Shown here: piece after piece, positions 17,224 to 25,468 of the stretch | Layout: every line of letters begins with the position of its first letter | How positions within the stretch are numbered: position 1 is the first letter of the stretch | From: Microcoleus sp. FACHB-68 | GTDB lineage: Bacteria; Cyanobacteriota; Cyanobacteriia; Cyanobacteriales; Oscillatoriaceae | DNA length: 64,000 bases | Assembly: GCF_014695715.1 (NCBI RefSeq) | Contig: NZ_JACJOT010000018.1 | Span: 423,707-487,706, forward strand | Reading direction: 5' to 3' | Notes under the pieces: model-generated | What the model saw: only the letters and a program-made list of their open reading frames with translations | What the model was told of the DNA's origin: nothing | Databases searched by the model: none | Position numbers and translations under genes: made by a program

Positions 17224-18219
17224 TTATTCGAGTCGTGGTAATTCGCTGGGACCCCAATTACCCTTGCCTTCTCTTATTTTATCTCGCACTGCGTCACAAT
17301 TCCAAGTTTTATTCTCCAGGCGCTTTTCATTTTTGCAGTGTTCGTAAAATATTTGCTGAACCAGGCTTTTTGGAAGCTGTTCGGGTTTGGCTAAAGCGGT
17401 CTGGAAATGTTGTTTTGCTTCTTTGTTATTCTTCAGATTTACCAAAATCTGAGCTTTTAAATAGTGTGCTTCGGGATTGTTGGGTGTCTCAGCAACGGAA
17501 CGATTAACCGATTCGAGTGCCTTATCATATTGTTTCATATTTCGGCGTCCAACTGCAATACCGCGATCAGCTAAATAGCGCGGGCCGGCATACTTTTCTA
17601 AGCGAGAAATTGCGTCATCCGGATTGGAAAAAGGTAGCGTTGTCGCTAGCATCAGATCCATATATCCTTTAATCAAGTTAACTTCTGGATCTTGAGGAGC
17701 AATTTTTTCAGCAGCATCGAGATGTTGAAAGACTTGTCGCAATTTTGTCAAGGCTGCGGGACTGCCTTTAACTGTACCTTCCTTACTGAGGATATAAGCA
17801 CCTTCTAAGAAATGCCCAACGGCTACATAAAGATTGCTGCGTAGAGGGTTACTGACTTTCAAACCTTCAGCAACTTCACGAGTTTTGATCCCATAAGAAT
17901 TCAGAGTTTCTAAATCTCCTTCTGTATAGGCTAAAGATGCTTTCATCGCATAAATCAGTGGCTCATTCGGCTCACTCGATAGCGCTTGTTCGAGTTGGCT
18001 ATTTGCTGTTTTATAGTCACCTTCCTCAAACAGAGATTTGAAAGCGGCTTCTGTCTTGTCTCCGATTGCTTGGGAATTTGTCGTTCGGAAAGGATCTTGA
18101 GCGAGAAGTGGGTTCGCACATAAACTAAATGCAAGTACAGCGCTGCCGGCAATCTTCAAACAACTTTGGGTTGTTAGGGCGTTCATTATCCGCACAGGTG
18201 TGAGAAATTCAGTGATCAT
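17224..18219 (-). CDS. Sll0314/Alr1548-family TPR protein, exported
   Basis: A 331-residue protein with an N-terminal signal peptide (LKIAGSAVLAFSLCANPLLA, cleavage before QDP). ATG at 18186 would give a more usual signal peptide without the first 11 residues; neither start has a strong ribosome-binding site. The mature part consists of TPR-type helices (e.g. EALKSL-like AAFKSLFEEGDYKTANSQLE, ALESVNRSVAETPNNPEAHY). The whole sequence matches the cyanobacterial Sll0314/Alr1548 family as I know it. The C-terminus has two Cys (EHCKNEK, TWNCDAV). Function unknown; it is likely periplasmic or thylakoid-lumenal. Cotranscribed with the DUF3531-like gene. Confidence 0.82.
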   Translation of the reverse strand: MITEFLTPVRIMNALTTQSCLKIAGSAVLAFSLCANPLLAQDPFRTTNSQAIGDKTEAAFKSLFEEGDYKTANSQLEQALSSEPNEPLIYAMKASLAYTEGDLETLNSYGIKTREVAEGLKVSNPLRSNLYVAVGHFLEGAYILSKEGTVKGSPAALTKLRQVFQHLDAAEKIAPQDPEVNLIKGYMDLMLATTLPFSNPDDAISRLEKYAGPRYLADRGIAVGRRNMKQYDKALESVNRSVAETPNNPEAHYLKAQILVNLKNNKEAKQHFQTALAKPEQLPKSLVQQIFYEHCKNEKRLENKTWNCDAVRDKIREGKGNWGPSELPRLE

Positions 18220-18638
18220 ATTTGACTTCTTTTGAAAGCAGGAGTTGTGGATTTTAGAGGTTACATTTTAGATTGAAACTAAAATTAAAAATCCAAAATG
18301 CCGGGAGGTGTTGACGCAGTGACCACTTTCATGTTCCAGTTGTCGTCACAGTGCGGCGTGGTGTTTTTTTTCACCGGCATCGCTGAGTTGACCGAAAAGA
18401 AAGCCGTGTGACGATCTCTGCTGGATCTACCGGCATCCAGTGTGTGTGATCGCGTAAAAAAGGGCACACTGGAATTATCAGGCCAATTGTGTTTTTCACC
18501 CTCGCTTTCATTTTGCTATAATTGTGCATCTTTTAATAACGCTGAAAATGAATAAATACTTTGGTTGTGTCAATCTAAAATCTAAAATCTAAAATTTAAA
18601 AAGGTATTAACCGCTCACCCTGTTACGGTAAAGTCTGA
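18220..18638. other. Divergent intergenic region with TCTAAAA heptamers
   Basis: This 419-bp spacer separates the minus-strand TPR gene from the plus-strand ABC ATPase gene. It holds a promoter candidate (18494-18522) and four heptamers (TCTAAAA three times then TTTAAAA, 18574-18601), a simple repeat common in cyanobacterial spacers. The frame at 18285-18467 looks random. Confidence 0.5.
18494..18522 (+). promoter_or_regulatory. Putative sigma-70-type promoter of the ABC ATPase gene
   Basis: TTTCAC (18494-18499) and TATAAT (18517-18522) are separated by 17 bp, the ideal distance. The perfect -10 box is the strongest in this spacer. It would give a leader of about 110 nt before the ATG at 18639. 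No operator was seen. Confidence 0.45.
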
Positions 18639-19331
18639 ATGCTCTATCTGAGAAACTTGGTTTATCATCCACCGGCCAGTCCTACTGCCATCCTCAAATC
18701 CGTTAATTTAGAACTTGCACCCCAACAGTTGGGGCTGGTGATTGGGCCGAGTGGTTCTGGCAAAAGTACATTACTCGAAATTTTGGCCGGTCTTGCTGAA
18801 CCGACCAGTGGCAAGGTGTACTGGCGCGAGCGGGAACTCAATGCCGAGAACCTGCAACAATTGGGAGGGCTAGTTTTTCAGTTTCCAGAACGGCATTTTT
18901 GTGGGAGCACAGTTTTACAAGAATTGCGCCTGGGACACCCAGAGTTAGGGTCAGAACAGGTTAAAGAAGCTTTGGCGGAGGTGGGTTTGGGGCATTTGCC
19001 GCTAAACACTTCGCCCAATTCTTTAAGCGGAGGACAGCAGCGACGCCTTGCTTTGGCCGTGCAGCTGATTCGTCAACCTCATTTGCTGATGTTAGATGAA
19101 CCCACAGCCGGCTTAGATTGGTCGATGCGCCGGCAGTTGGTAAATTTGCTGGCAAAGCTTAAAACTCACTGGAGTTTGCTGGTTGTGACTCACGATGCCG
19201 GTGATTTGTTGAGCATCGCAGATCGCTGCTGGACGCTCAATCACGGCGAAGTGCAAGCGGTGGAACCTGGTAAACTTGTCAAGCAGGAATTGTCTGCTGT
19301 CAGTGCTGAGGGGCTAGGGATTAGGGACTAG
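18639..19331 (+). CDS. ABC transporter ATP-binding protein (ECF-like)
   Basis: A 230-residue ATPase. Walker A is IGPSGSGKST (about 35-44), the Q-loop is VFQFPERHF, the signature is SLSGGQQRRLALA, Walker B is LLMLDEPTAGLD, and the switch His is in VVTHDAGDLL. The QFPERHF form of the Q-loop is typical of energy-coupling-factor ATPases for vitamins or metals. No transmembrane or substrate-binding partner lies nearby, so the transported compound is unknown and the partners must be encoded elsewhere. The next gene, rsmG, begins 97 bp downstream. Confidence 0.88.
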   Translation: MLYLRNLVYHPPASPTAILKSVNLELAPQQLGLVIGPSGSGKSTLLEILAGLAEPTSGKVYWRERELNAENLQQLGGLVFQFPERHFCGSTVLQELRLGHPELGSEQVKEALAEVGLGHLPLNTSPNSLSGGQQRRLALAVQLIRQPHLLMLDEPTAGLDWSMRRQLVNLLAKLKTHWSLLVVTHDAGDLLSIADRCWTLNHGEVQAVEPGKLVKQELSAVSAEGLGIRD

Positions 19332-19427
19332 GAACTGAGAATCAGCACTCAGGTGAAGAGAGGGGGAGATCCGGAAGTGGCGGATTAATCCTCCTGATAA
19401 CTAATAGGTAAAAAGTAACAGTTAATT

Positions 19428-20162
19428 ATGGGTGAAATGACACCGGCAGTGCTGCCAGAAATGACCTCATTGTGGCAGGAAACACTTTTTTGGCAGCCAG
19501 ATAGCGACCAGCAAATGCAGTTTCAACGCCTTTACGAATTGATTTTAGAGGGAAACCGCCAGTTCAATTTAACACGCATTACGGAACCACAGGATTTTTG
19601 GGAAAAGCACCTGTGGGATTCTTTGCGGGGAGTGATGCCGGCCTTAAAAGAAGACGGAAACGTTAATTCATCTTTTAAAGTTATTGATATTGGCAGTGGC
19701 GCAGGTTTTCCAGGGCTGCCGGTGGCAATTACTAAGCCTGACTGGACGGTAACATTGCTTGATGCTACCAGCAAAAAAATCGCCTTTCTTAATACCCTGA
19801 TCAGTGATTTACAGTTAAAAAATACCACGGCTTTAATCGGCAGAGCCGAAGAAATTCGCAAACAAAAGCAGCACCGGCAGCAATACGATCTTGCTTTAAT
19901 TAGAGCCGTTGGTTCAGCCTCTGCTTGTGCTGAATATGCTCTACCGTTGCTGAAAACTCAAGGTCAAGCAATCCTGTATCGGGGTCACTGGACAGATGAG
20001 GAGACAGAAGCGTTTACACCGGCTGTCGAGAAGTTAGGCGGCGCGATTGAGTCGATTGAGGGTTTTACAACGCCGCTAACTCAGGGGGTGCGCCACTGCA
20101 TTTATTTGCGGAAAGTATCAGCATCAATAGAAATTCCCCGTCCCGCTGGGGTGCCGGTTTAG
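19428..20162 (+). CDS. rsmG: 16S rRNA (guanine(527)-N7)-methyltransferase
   Basis: A 244-residue SAM-dependent methyltransferase that modifies G527 in 16S rRNA. The features are NLTRITEPQDFWEKHLWDSL upstream of the SAM site, motif I VIDIGSGAGFPGLPVAI, LLDATSKKIAFLN (motif II), GRAEEIR and ALIRAVG. The length is usual for the cyanobacterial form. ATG at 19437 (MTPAVLP) is an alternative start three codons later. It is followed by an AT-rich hairpin region between this gene and the convergent superoxide dismutase gene. Confidence 0.95.
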   Translation: MGEMTPAVLPEMTSLWQETLFWQPDSDQQMQFQRLYELILEGNRQFNLTRITEPQDFWEKHLWDSLRGVMPALKEDGNVNSSFKVIDIGSGAGFPGLPVAITKPDWTVTLLDATSKKIAFLNTLISDLQLKNTTALIGRAEEIRKQKQHRQQYDLALIRAVGSASACAEYALPLLKTQGQAILYRGHWTDEETEAFTPAVEKLGGAIESIEGFTTPLTQGVRHCIYLRKVSASIEIPRPAGVPV

Positions 20163-20218
20163 CAGCCTTTGGAGAATAAATCAGCTAGAATCAGCAGACT
20201 TAAAATTAGGGAAATTCT

Positions 20219-20264
20219 GAATTTTGAACGATTAATTTTTAATTAAAATTTCTATTCAAAATTC
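20219..20264. terminator. AT-rich hairpin between rsmG and sodA
   Basis: GAATTTTGAA (20219-20228) pairs with TTCAAAATTC (20255-20264), with a second possible stem (AATTTT/AAAATT) inside the loop. Runs of T follow on the plus strand (TTATTTTCCCTTTTG). It lies between two convergent stops, so it could terminate either gene. Stability is modest because the stem is AT-rich. Confidence 0.45.
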
Positions 20265-20286
20265 AAAATTATTTTCCCTTTTGTTT

Positions 20287-21069
20287 TTAAGCGGTTGCTT
20301 GTGCTAGTCGTTGATTGATTTCCTCCCAGTTGATCACATTCCACCACGCATCGAGATAATCGGCACGGCGGTTTTGGTAATTTAGATAATAGGCGTGTTC
20401 CCAAACATCGTTACCCATAATCGGGTACAAACCTTGCATTAAAGGGCTATCTTGGTTGGGTGTATTAATCACTTGAAGTTTGCCATCACGAGAGCGTACA
20501 AGCCACGCCCAACCACTGCCGAATTGTTTACTCCCTGCTTCATTAAATTGTTTTTTAAACGCTTCAAAGCTGCCAAAGTTCTGCTTAATGGCATTTGCAA
20601 TCGCGCCGGTGGGTTCTCCACCCCCCTTGGGTTTCATGATTCTCCAAAACATACTATGGTTTATATGACCTCCACCATTATTGCGAATGGTTGTGCGAAT
20701 ATCTTCTGGGACGCTATTAAGATCGCGCAACATCTCTTCAACACTTTTATTTTTCAATTCTGGGTGTTTATCAAGTGCGGTGTTGAGGTTTTTGACGTAA
20801 GCGGCATGGTGTTTATCGTGATGAAACTCCATCGTTTTCGCGTCAATATGTGGCTCTAATGCTTTGTAATCGTAAGGTAAAGGCGGCAGTTCGATCACCG
20901 TTGTATTCTGAGCAATTGTTGCTGCGCTTTTTGGCTGGGTTGCTGTGCCGGCATTGGTATTCTGCGATGATGTGGCGGCATTTTCTCCAGACGCACCGCA
21001 AGCACCGGCTGTGATTGCGCCAATACTCGCTCCCGCTAAAAACAAAAAATTCCGACGTTTTAAGCTCAT
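20287..21069 (-). CDS. sodA: Manganese-type superoxide dismutase, exported
   Basis: A 260-residue Fe/Mn-family superoxide dismutase. The metal ligands are in [19 protein letters not shown] and DVWEHAYY. The [11 protein letters not shown] form and NQDSPLM near the end favour manganese over iron. Before the enzyme there is a leader, [20 protein letters not shown], which resembles a Tat signal (twin Arg) and runs to a cysteine in AGACG. The lipobox-like site lacks the usual Leu, so lipidation is uncertain. A Ser/Thr/Ala-rich linker follows. This agrees with membrane-attached Mn-SODs known from cyanobacteria. ATG at 21081 is an alternative start four codons earlier. Confidence 0.92.
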   Translation of the reverse strand: MSLKRRNFLFLAGASIGAITAGACGASGENAATSSQNTNAGTATQPKSAATIAQNTTVIELPPLPYDYKALEPHIDAKTMEFHHDKHHAAYVKNLNTALDKHPELKNKSVEEMLRDLNSVPEDIRTTIRNNGGGHINHSMFWRIMKPKGGGEPTGAIANAIKQNFGSFEAFKKQFNEAGSKQFGSGWAWLVRSRDGKLQVINTPNQDSPLMQGLYPIMGNDVWEHAYYLNYQNRRADYLDAWWNVINWEEINQRLAQATA

Positions 21070-21299
21070 AAGATGTACCATTCGCTACAAATTGGTCAAT
21101 TAGATTCGATCCTGTTATTAGCGTAAAGAGTGCTATGTCGGCATCTATCGAGGGGACAATTGTAATTAACTTGCTTAATCGTCTATAATTCAAGGCTCGA
21201 ATAACTCAGCCAACTCAGCCAACGAATTTCTAGCTTTTTTCTGCAAACTTCTGACGAAAGTCTCCAAGCACAATCCCTTGTTACACCCACATTCACTAA

Positions 21300-21932
21300 T
21301 TACATCAATTCACTTTTTGTTGAGCGAGCATTAAAAGCTTGCATAATTTCTTGATAGCAAACAGCCCAAAAATACAGAGCAATATTAAGTTCACTGAATA
21401 ATTTAAGAACTCCTTCTAGCAGGGTAAAAACTTCATACTCGCTCAAATGTAGTGAATCTACTAAAATGCCGGTGAATAATAAACCTATGCCGATGAGGAG
21501 CAGTCTGTAGGGTGTTGATTGGATTTTTTCTTTAAATGTGAATCCGTAGAGGCCGGCAAGTATAACGTAAACTAAGACGGTTAAAAGTTTAGGGATACCC
21601 AATCGAAAAAGAAAGATATGAAATCTAAAAATTGTATTAAAAAGAAATGCGCCGGTTACAATCGCTGAAACAAGAATAAATGAATTTTCTTTCCGACGTG
21701 ATGCGATTAAATTAAGGATTGCAAAACTAAAGGCGCAAACAATCGGGGGAACAGTACACAGCAGTTGGAATATATGGGTTAAGATTCCTATCTGAAAATC
21801 TACTGGAGAGAAAGGGGTAGAAAACAAAGCTCCAACTGAAAATCCCAAAATTTGAGCTAAAGCAATTAAAACAAAAATAACTAAAAAAGATAAAATGTTA
21901 ATCCATATAACAAGGCGAAAATAGGATTTCAT
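21300..21932 (-). CDS. Integral membrane protein, unknown
   Basis: A 210-residue hydrophobic protein with about six predicted helices (around 5-27, 47-70, 80-100, 107-127, 142-160 and 165-190). It contains no recognised motif and no long soluble domain. Its start overlaps the stop of the upstream SGNH esterase gene by 4 bp (ATGA), so translational coupling is likely. It is the last gene of the aldo/keto reductase - esterase - membrane protein operon. A transporter, acyltransferase or scaffold role cannot be told from sequence. Confidence 0.75.
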   Translation of the reverse strand: MKSYFRLVIWINILSFLVIFVLIALAQILGFSVGALFSTPFSPVDFQIGILTHIFQLLCTVPPIVCAFSFAILNLIASRRKENSFILVSAIVTGAFLFNTIFRFHIFLFRLGIPKLLTVLVYVILAGLYGFTFKEKIQSTPYRLLLIGIGLLFTGILVDSLHLSEYEVFTLLEGVLKLFSELNIALYFWAVCYQEIMQAFNARSTKSELM

Positions 21933-22885
21933 AGTTTAATCGCTTGTGGAGCAGAGAGGGGTTGATTGAAGCGATCATTTTTGGTTAATTGCCAAAATGC
22001 ATCGGCGAATCTTTGCCCGATAATTTCATAGCTTTTCGTGGTGTAGTGAACCGAATCATTTAAAGGAAGATCGGCGGTAACAATCATGGCGGCTGAGGGT
22101 AACTTCACCGATTTTTGCTGTTGTTGCACCGGCTTCCAATTTACAAATAAGCCGGGTGCTTTATTACTGCCAATTTGGGCAAACACAACTGGCAAATTTG
22201 GCAACCCTAAATCTTGACGAAAATTATTGACAAATGCAGAGAATTTATTTGCCCATTGATAGGGAAAAAGGGGTCTTTTAGCAACTGGTTTGGGCTTGAG
22301 TGCATCGGCTTCTCCTTGAAAGAAAAGCATTCCGGCAATTTCCCCTTTGCTAGAGGCAGCGATTGAGCGTTTTAGACAGGAACCGTAAAGAGTTTTATTG
22401 CTCAGGTTTCTTTCCCATTCTGCAATCCCACTTCCTCCTTTGGCGCAGGGAATTAAACCGATCATTAAATTGGGATTGTGTTTTAATAATGTTGTGGCAA
22501 ATGACATTCCAGGACTAAACCCGGCATCCAAATCCTGAGACACTCTATCAACTTGTCCTCTAGCATTATCAATAGGTTCTGCAGCAAGATGCCATTCGTA
22601 ATCATTGCCAAAGAGAAAAATTCTAGAATTCTCAGATAAAGTGGCAGGTAAAAGCGCACCTCTGCCTGACATATTAGATTGGCCGGCTAAAATAAATAAA
22701 GATAGCTTGCCTTGAAATTCTGGAGGAATTACACTTTCAATAGGGGCTGAAATTTGGGGGATATTGCTACTCATTGTTAGCGCTACTTTTGGCTCTGGCT
22801 CATATCTTTGTAACAAAAAACTGAGACATAAGCCGGCAGTCAAGAGAATCAAGAATTTGGCAGTGAAAATAAAGAACTTTTTCAT
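21929..22885 (-). CDS. Exported SASA/DUF303-type carbohydrate acetylesterase
   Basis: A 318-residue protein with an N-terminal membrane anchor or signal (FFIFTAKFLILLTAGLCLSF). The catalytic domain shows the SASA-type blocks: FILAGQSNMSGRG (nucleophile Ser), PCAKGGSGIAEWE, FFQGEADA and, near the end, SVHYTTKSYEIIG with the catalytic His. These enzymes remove O-acetyl groups from sugars such as sialic acid or xylan. Here the likely substrate is cell-surface or extracellular polysaccharide. It starts 2 bp after the aldo/keto reductase stop and overlaps the membrane protein start, so all three form one operon. Confidence 0.86.
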   Translation of the reverse strand: MKKFFIFTAKFLILLTAGLCLSFLLQRYEPEPKVALTMSSNIPQISAPIESVIPPEFQGKLSLFILAGQSNMSGRGALLPATLSENSRIFLFGNDYEWHLAAEPIDNARGQVDRVSQDLDAGFSPGMSFATTLLKHNPNLMIGLIPCAKGGSGIAEWERNLSNKTLYGSCLKRSIAASSKGEIAGMLFFQGEADALKPKPVAKRPLFPYQWANKFSAFVNNFRQDLGLPNLPVVFAQIGSNKAPGLFVNWKPVQQQQKSVKLPSAAMIVTADLPLNDSVHYTTKSYEIIGQRFADAFWQLTKNDRFNQPLSAPQAIKL

Positions 22886-22887
22886 GC

Positions 22888-24069
22888 TTACTGCTGAGAT
22901 AATCGCCCCACCGTTTCTCCCCCCAATAGGCGATGAGCGTCTGCCAATAATTCTGGAATTTTATCAGCGTGGGGACTGCTCGACAAACATTGGCGCAAAT
23001 CTAGCTGTTGCACTCGATCTGCCTTGTTTCCGGGAAACCAATGATCAGCATTACCGAGCAGGTTGTAACGCATCTTAGCGTAATCGATCATGTCATAGGC
23101 GAGTGCTAAATTCCTCAGCCATAAAATTACCGGAATATTCATTCCTGCCGGCGTTTCTTCAGGTGCCGGCAGCCCAATATGCCAACTGTGCACCCAATCT
23201 TCCCCAAAACACGCAATCGCTGCTTTTTCCAAGCGGTCTAAAATTGGTGGTAAAATTTCAGCAGCTTTATCTAACAGTGGCAAAGTTTTCAAATGTTCAT
23301 CAAAATCTGTTGGGCGTGCAGCACCTAAACTGAGAGTATGCACTTGGGGATGATTCAAACAAAACAAATTGTTAAACACCATTGGGCTGAGAGGCGCACA
23401 CAATTCGACTAATTTTTTTGGCGGATTGTAGAGCTTTCCCCCTTTATCTGAAGGGCTGATAATAAACACGCCCATATCGTGCCGGCTAGCCGCTTCAATT
23501 GCCGACCAATTTATTTGATTGATGTAATACCAGTGCAGATTAACATAATCAAATCGATTGGTTTCGATTACCTTAGTAATAATATCCGTTGGCCCATGAG
23601 TTGAAAAGCCAATAAACCGTACTTTGCCTTGCTTTTGTAGTTCCTGTGCCACATCTAAACAGCCGCCGGCACGATTGCTGTAGTCTAGCAATTCTAAAGT
23701 ATTGATGCCATGCAATCCCAGCAAATCAATATAATCTAGCCGCAAATTAGCTAGGGATTGCTCAACCGTTTTCCGAAATTCCTTTGGATCAGCAGATGGG
23801 GAAACTTTTGTCTGGATAATTAAGCGGTCACGCTGTAGTGCCGGCAAAATTTTTCCCAATTGGATCTCAGAAGTGCCATAACCTCGCGCTGTTTCAATGT
23901 GAGTTATTCCCACATCTAACGCACGGCGAATCGTGGCTTCTAAATTTTGCTGATTGTCAGATGGAATCTCTGCTGCCGGCACATCCTGCCACTTATACTG
24001 ATATCTCATTCCCCCGCAGGAAAACACCGGCATCTGCAATTCTGTGCGTCCAAATCGTCGGTATTGCAT
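22888..24069 (-). CDS. Aldo/keto reductase with C-terminal extension
   Basis: The start chosen is ATG at 24069 (MQYRRFGRTELQMPVFSCGG), since homologues begin MQYRRFG; the frame can extend five codons to 24084. The 393-residue product has the family barrel with the catalytic-region segments THIETARGYGTSEIQLGKIL, LIIQTKVSP, DYIDLLGLHGIN and VRFIGFSTHGP. About 70 extra residues at the C-terminus (after GLPAPEETPAGMNIPVILWL) have no iron-sulfur cysteine cluster of the type found in some relatives. It is the first gene of the operon with the acetylesterase and membrane protein. Substrate unknown. Confidence 0.88.
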   Translation of the reverse strand: MQYRRFGRTELQMPVFSCGGMRYQYKWQDVPAAEIPSDNQQNLEATIRRALDVGITHIETARGYGTSEIQLGKILPALQRDRLIIQTKVSPSADPKEFRKTVEQSLANLRLDYIDLLGLHGINTLELLDYSNRAGGCLDVAQELQKQGKVRFIGFSTHGPTDIITKVIETNRFDYVNLHWYYINQINWSAIEAASRHDMGVFIISPSDKGGKLYNPPKKLVELCAPLSPMVFNNLFCLNHPQVHTLSLGAARPTDFDEHLKTLPLLDKAAEILPPILDRLEKAAIACFGEDWVHSWHIGLPAPEETPAGMNIPVILWLRNLALAYDMIDYAKMRYNLLGNADHWFPGNKADRVQQLDLRQCLSSSPHADKIPELLADAHRLLGGETVGRLSQQ

Positions 24070-24162
24070 GATCTGATTTATCACAACTCTTGCTTACATT
24101 CAAACTTAGATGCACCTTAGTCTACTAATCAGTAGAGGTCATTTTATTAACCAAATTAAATA

Positions 24163-24201
24163 AAATAAAAGGCAAAAATTAAAAACCTTTGCCTTTTATT
24201 T
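24163..24201 (-). terminator. Perfect 14-bp terminator of rpiA
   Basis: AAATAAAAGGCAAA (24163-24176) and TTTGCCTTTTATTT (24188-24201) pair fully around an 11-nt loop. It lies 25 bp beyond the rpiA stop and ends in a T-rich arm on either strand. It would separate rpiA from the downstream aldo/keto reductase operon. Confidence 0.75.
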
Positions 24202-24225
24202 ATGAATTGTTAATCTTGTTTGCTC

Positions 24226-24936
24226 TTACGAAATCTCCCGAACAACCGGCTCACCATCTTTAATTTCTCCAACCAGAATTAAATTGGCAACACCCACAAA
24301 CAAGCCATTTTCCAACACACCGGGAATGTTATTGAGTGTCTTTTCCAAGCCGGCTGGGTCATCAATTGAGTCAAACTTGACATCAATTACCATATTGCCT
24401 TGATCCGTGATCACCGGCCCAGCTTTTTTGACGCCCATTCGCAATTCTGGTTTGCCGCCCAACTTTTCAATTGCCCGCATCACCGGCGAGATTGCCATTG
24501 GAATCACTTCCACCGGCAGCAAAAACGTTGAACCCAGCCGATCTACCAATTTCGTGCTATCCACCACCACGATAAACTGCTCAGCCAGCGCGTCTACAAT
24601 TTTCTCGCGGGTATGCGCCGCACCGCCCCCTTTAATTAAATTTTTATGCGGATCGACTTCATCGGCCCCATCAATCGCAACATCAATGTGATCAACATCA
24701 TCTAAAGTTGTCAAAGGAATCCCGTATTGCTTCGCCAGCACTTCTGCTTGAAAAGAGGTTGGAACGCCCTTAATGTCCTTTAAATCGCCAGATTTCAGCC
24801 GTTCCCCCAGATATTGAAGGGCATACGCCGTCGTTGAGCCGGTGCCCAGCCCCACAATTGTGCCAGATTGCACGCGGTCTGCAGCGGCTTTGCCGACTTG
24901 CTGTTTCATGATCTTGGCGGCGTCTGCTGTACTCAT
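24226..24936 (-). CDS. rpiA: Ribose-5-phosphate isomerase A
   Basis: A 236-residue enzyme interconverting ribose-5-phosphate and ribulose-5-phosphate in the Calvin and pentose-phosphate cycles. Signature segments are [32 protein letters not shown] and the catalytic Glu in [13 protein letters not shown] at 24936 is chosen because GAGAGGAG lies about 10 bases upstream; the longer frame to 24957 would start before it. The length is normal. A terminator follows at 24163. Confidence 0.96.
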   Translation of the reverse strand: MSTADAAKIMKQQVGKAAADRVQSGTIVGLGTGSTTAYALQYLGERLKSGDLKDIKGVPTSFQAEVLAKQYGIPLTTLDDVDHIDVAIDGADEVDPHKNLIKGGGAAHTREKIVDALAEQFIVVVDSTKLVDRLGSTFLLPVEVIPMAISPVMRAIEKLGGKPELRMGVKKAGPVITDQGNMVIDVKFDSIDDPAGLEKTLNNIPGVLENGLFVGVANLILVGEIKDGEPVVREIS

Positions 24937-25090
24937 AACAAAAACTCCTCTCAACAATGATGGCAGCGGAAATGGTAAAAACAGTAGTGAGCGAGTGTCC
25001 TGTGCGTCACGCGCTTAGTTAATCCTACTGGAATGGCTACCGCAGGGGAATGCCGGCAGCGTCCCATCCCACTCAGCATCAAAAACGAAG

Positions 25091-25390
25091 ATGGCTTCAA
25101 CACCCGCAAATCAAGAACAACTACACCCCCAAGCGCGAGGCGATCGCGAAATTGTTAACAGCCTTCTGACTGGAGAGCAAACTGATTACAACTTCGCTGA
25201 ACTAGCGCGATTATTAATTCGATATCGGGGATTTCCCGGTGCAAAAGATATTCAGGCAGATTTGGAAAAAGTTCTTCAAAAGTGGCAGTTGACAGAACAG
25301 CAACTTTATGAAAAAACTAGGCAGATTCATGATGCCGGTGAAGTTTACAAAGGTCGGGGCAAAAAAGGAGATCAAGACGATTGGAGTTAG
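25091..25390 (+). CDS. DUF3288-family protein
   Basis: A 99-residue cyanobacterial protein. The recognisable core runs from QEQLHPQARGDREIVNSLLT through ELARLLIRYRGFPGAKDIQ to the C-terminal LYEKTRQIHDAGEVYKGRG, as in the DUF3288 family. It is charged, helical and soluble, with no catalytic motif. The ATG at 25091 follows no clear Shine-Dalgarno. Function unknown. The region after the stop carries a heptameric repeat (25402-25429). Confidence 0.85.
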   Translation: MASTPANQEQLHPQARGDREIVNSLLTGEQTDYNFAELARLLIRYRGFPGAKDIQADLEKVLQKWQLTEQQLYEKTRQIHDAGEVYKGRGKKGDQDDWS

Positions 25391-25401
25391 ACAGCTTTTT
25401 A

Positions 25402-25429
25402 AGTGCTGAGTCCTGAGTCCTGAGTGCTG
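25402..25429. repeat. Heptameric STRR (AGTGCTG/AGTCCTG), four units
   Basis: AGTGCTG, AGTCCTG, AGTCCTG and AGTGCTG follow directly on each other between the DUF3288 stop and the MCE gene stop. It is the same class of 7-bp tandem repeat as at 12732 and 33733. A degenerate tail of GTG/GAG units continues to about 25450. Confidence 0.8.
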
Positions 25430-25468
25430 AGTGGGTGAGTGAGCGAGTAGGTGAATGTTTGCCGGCCC

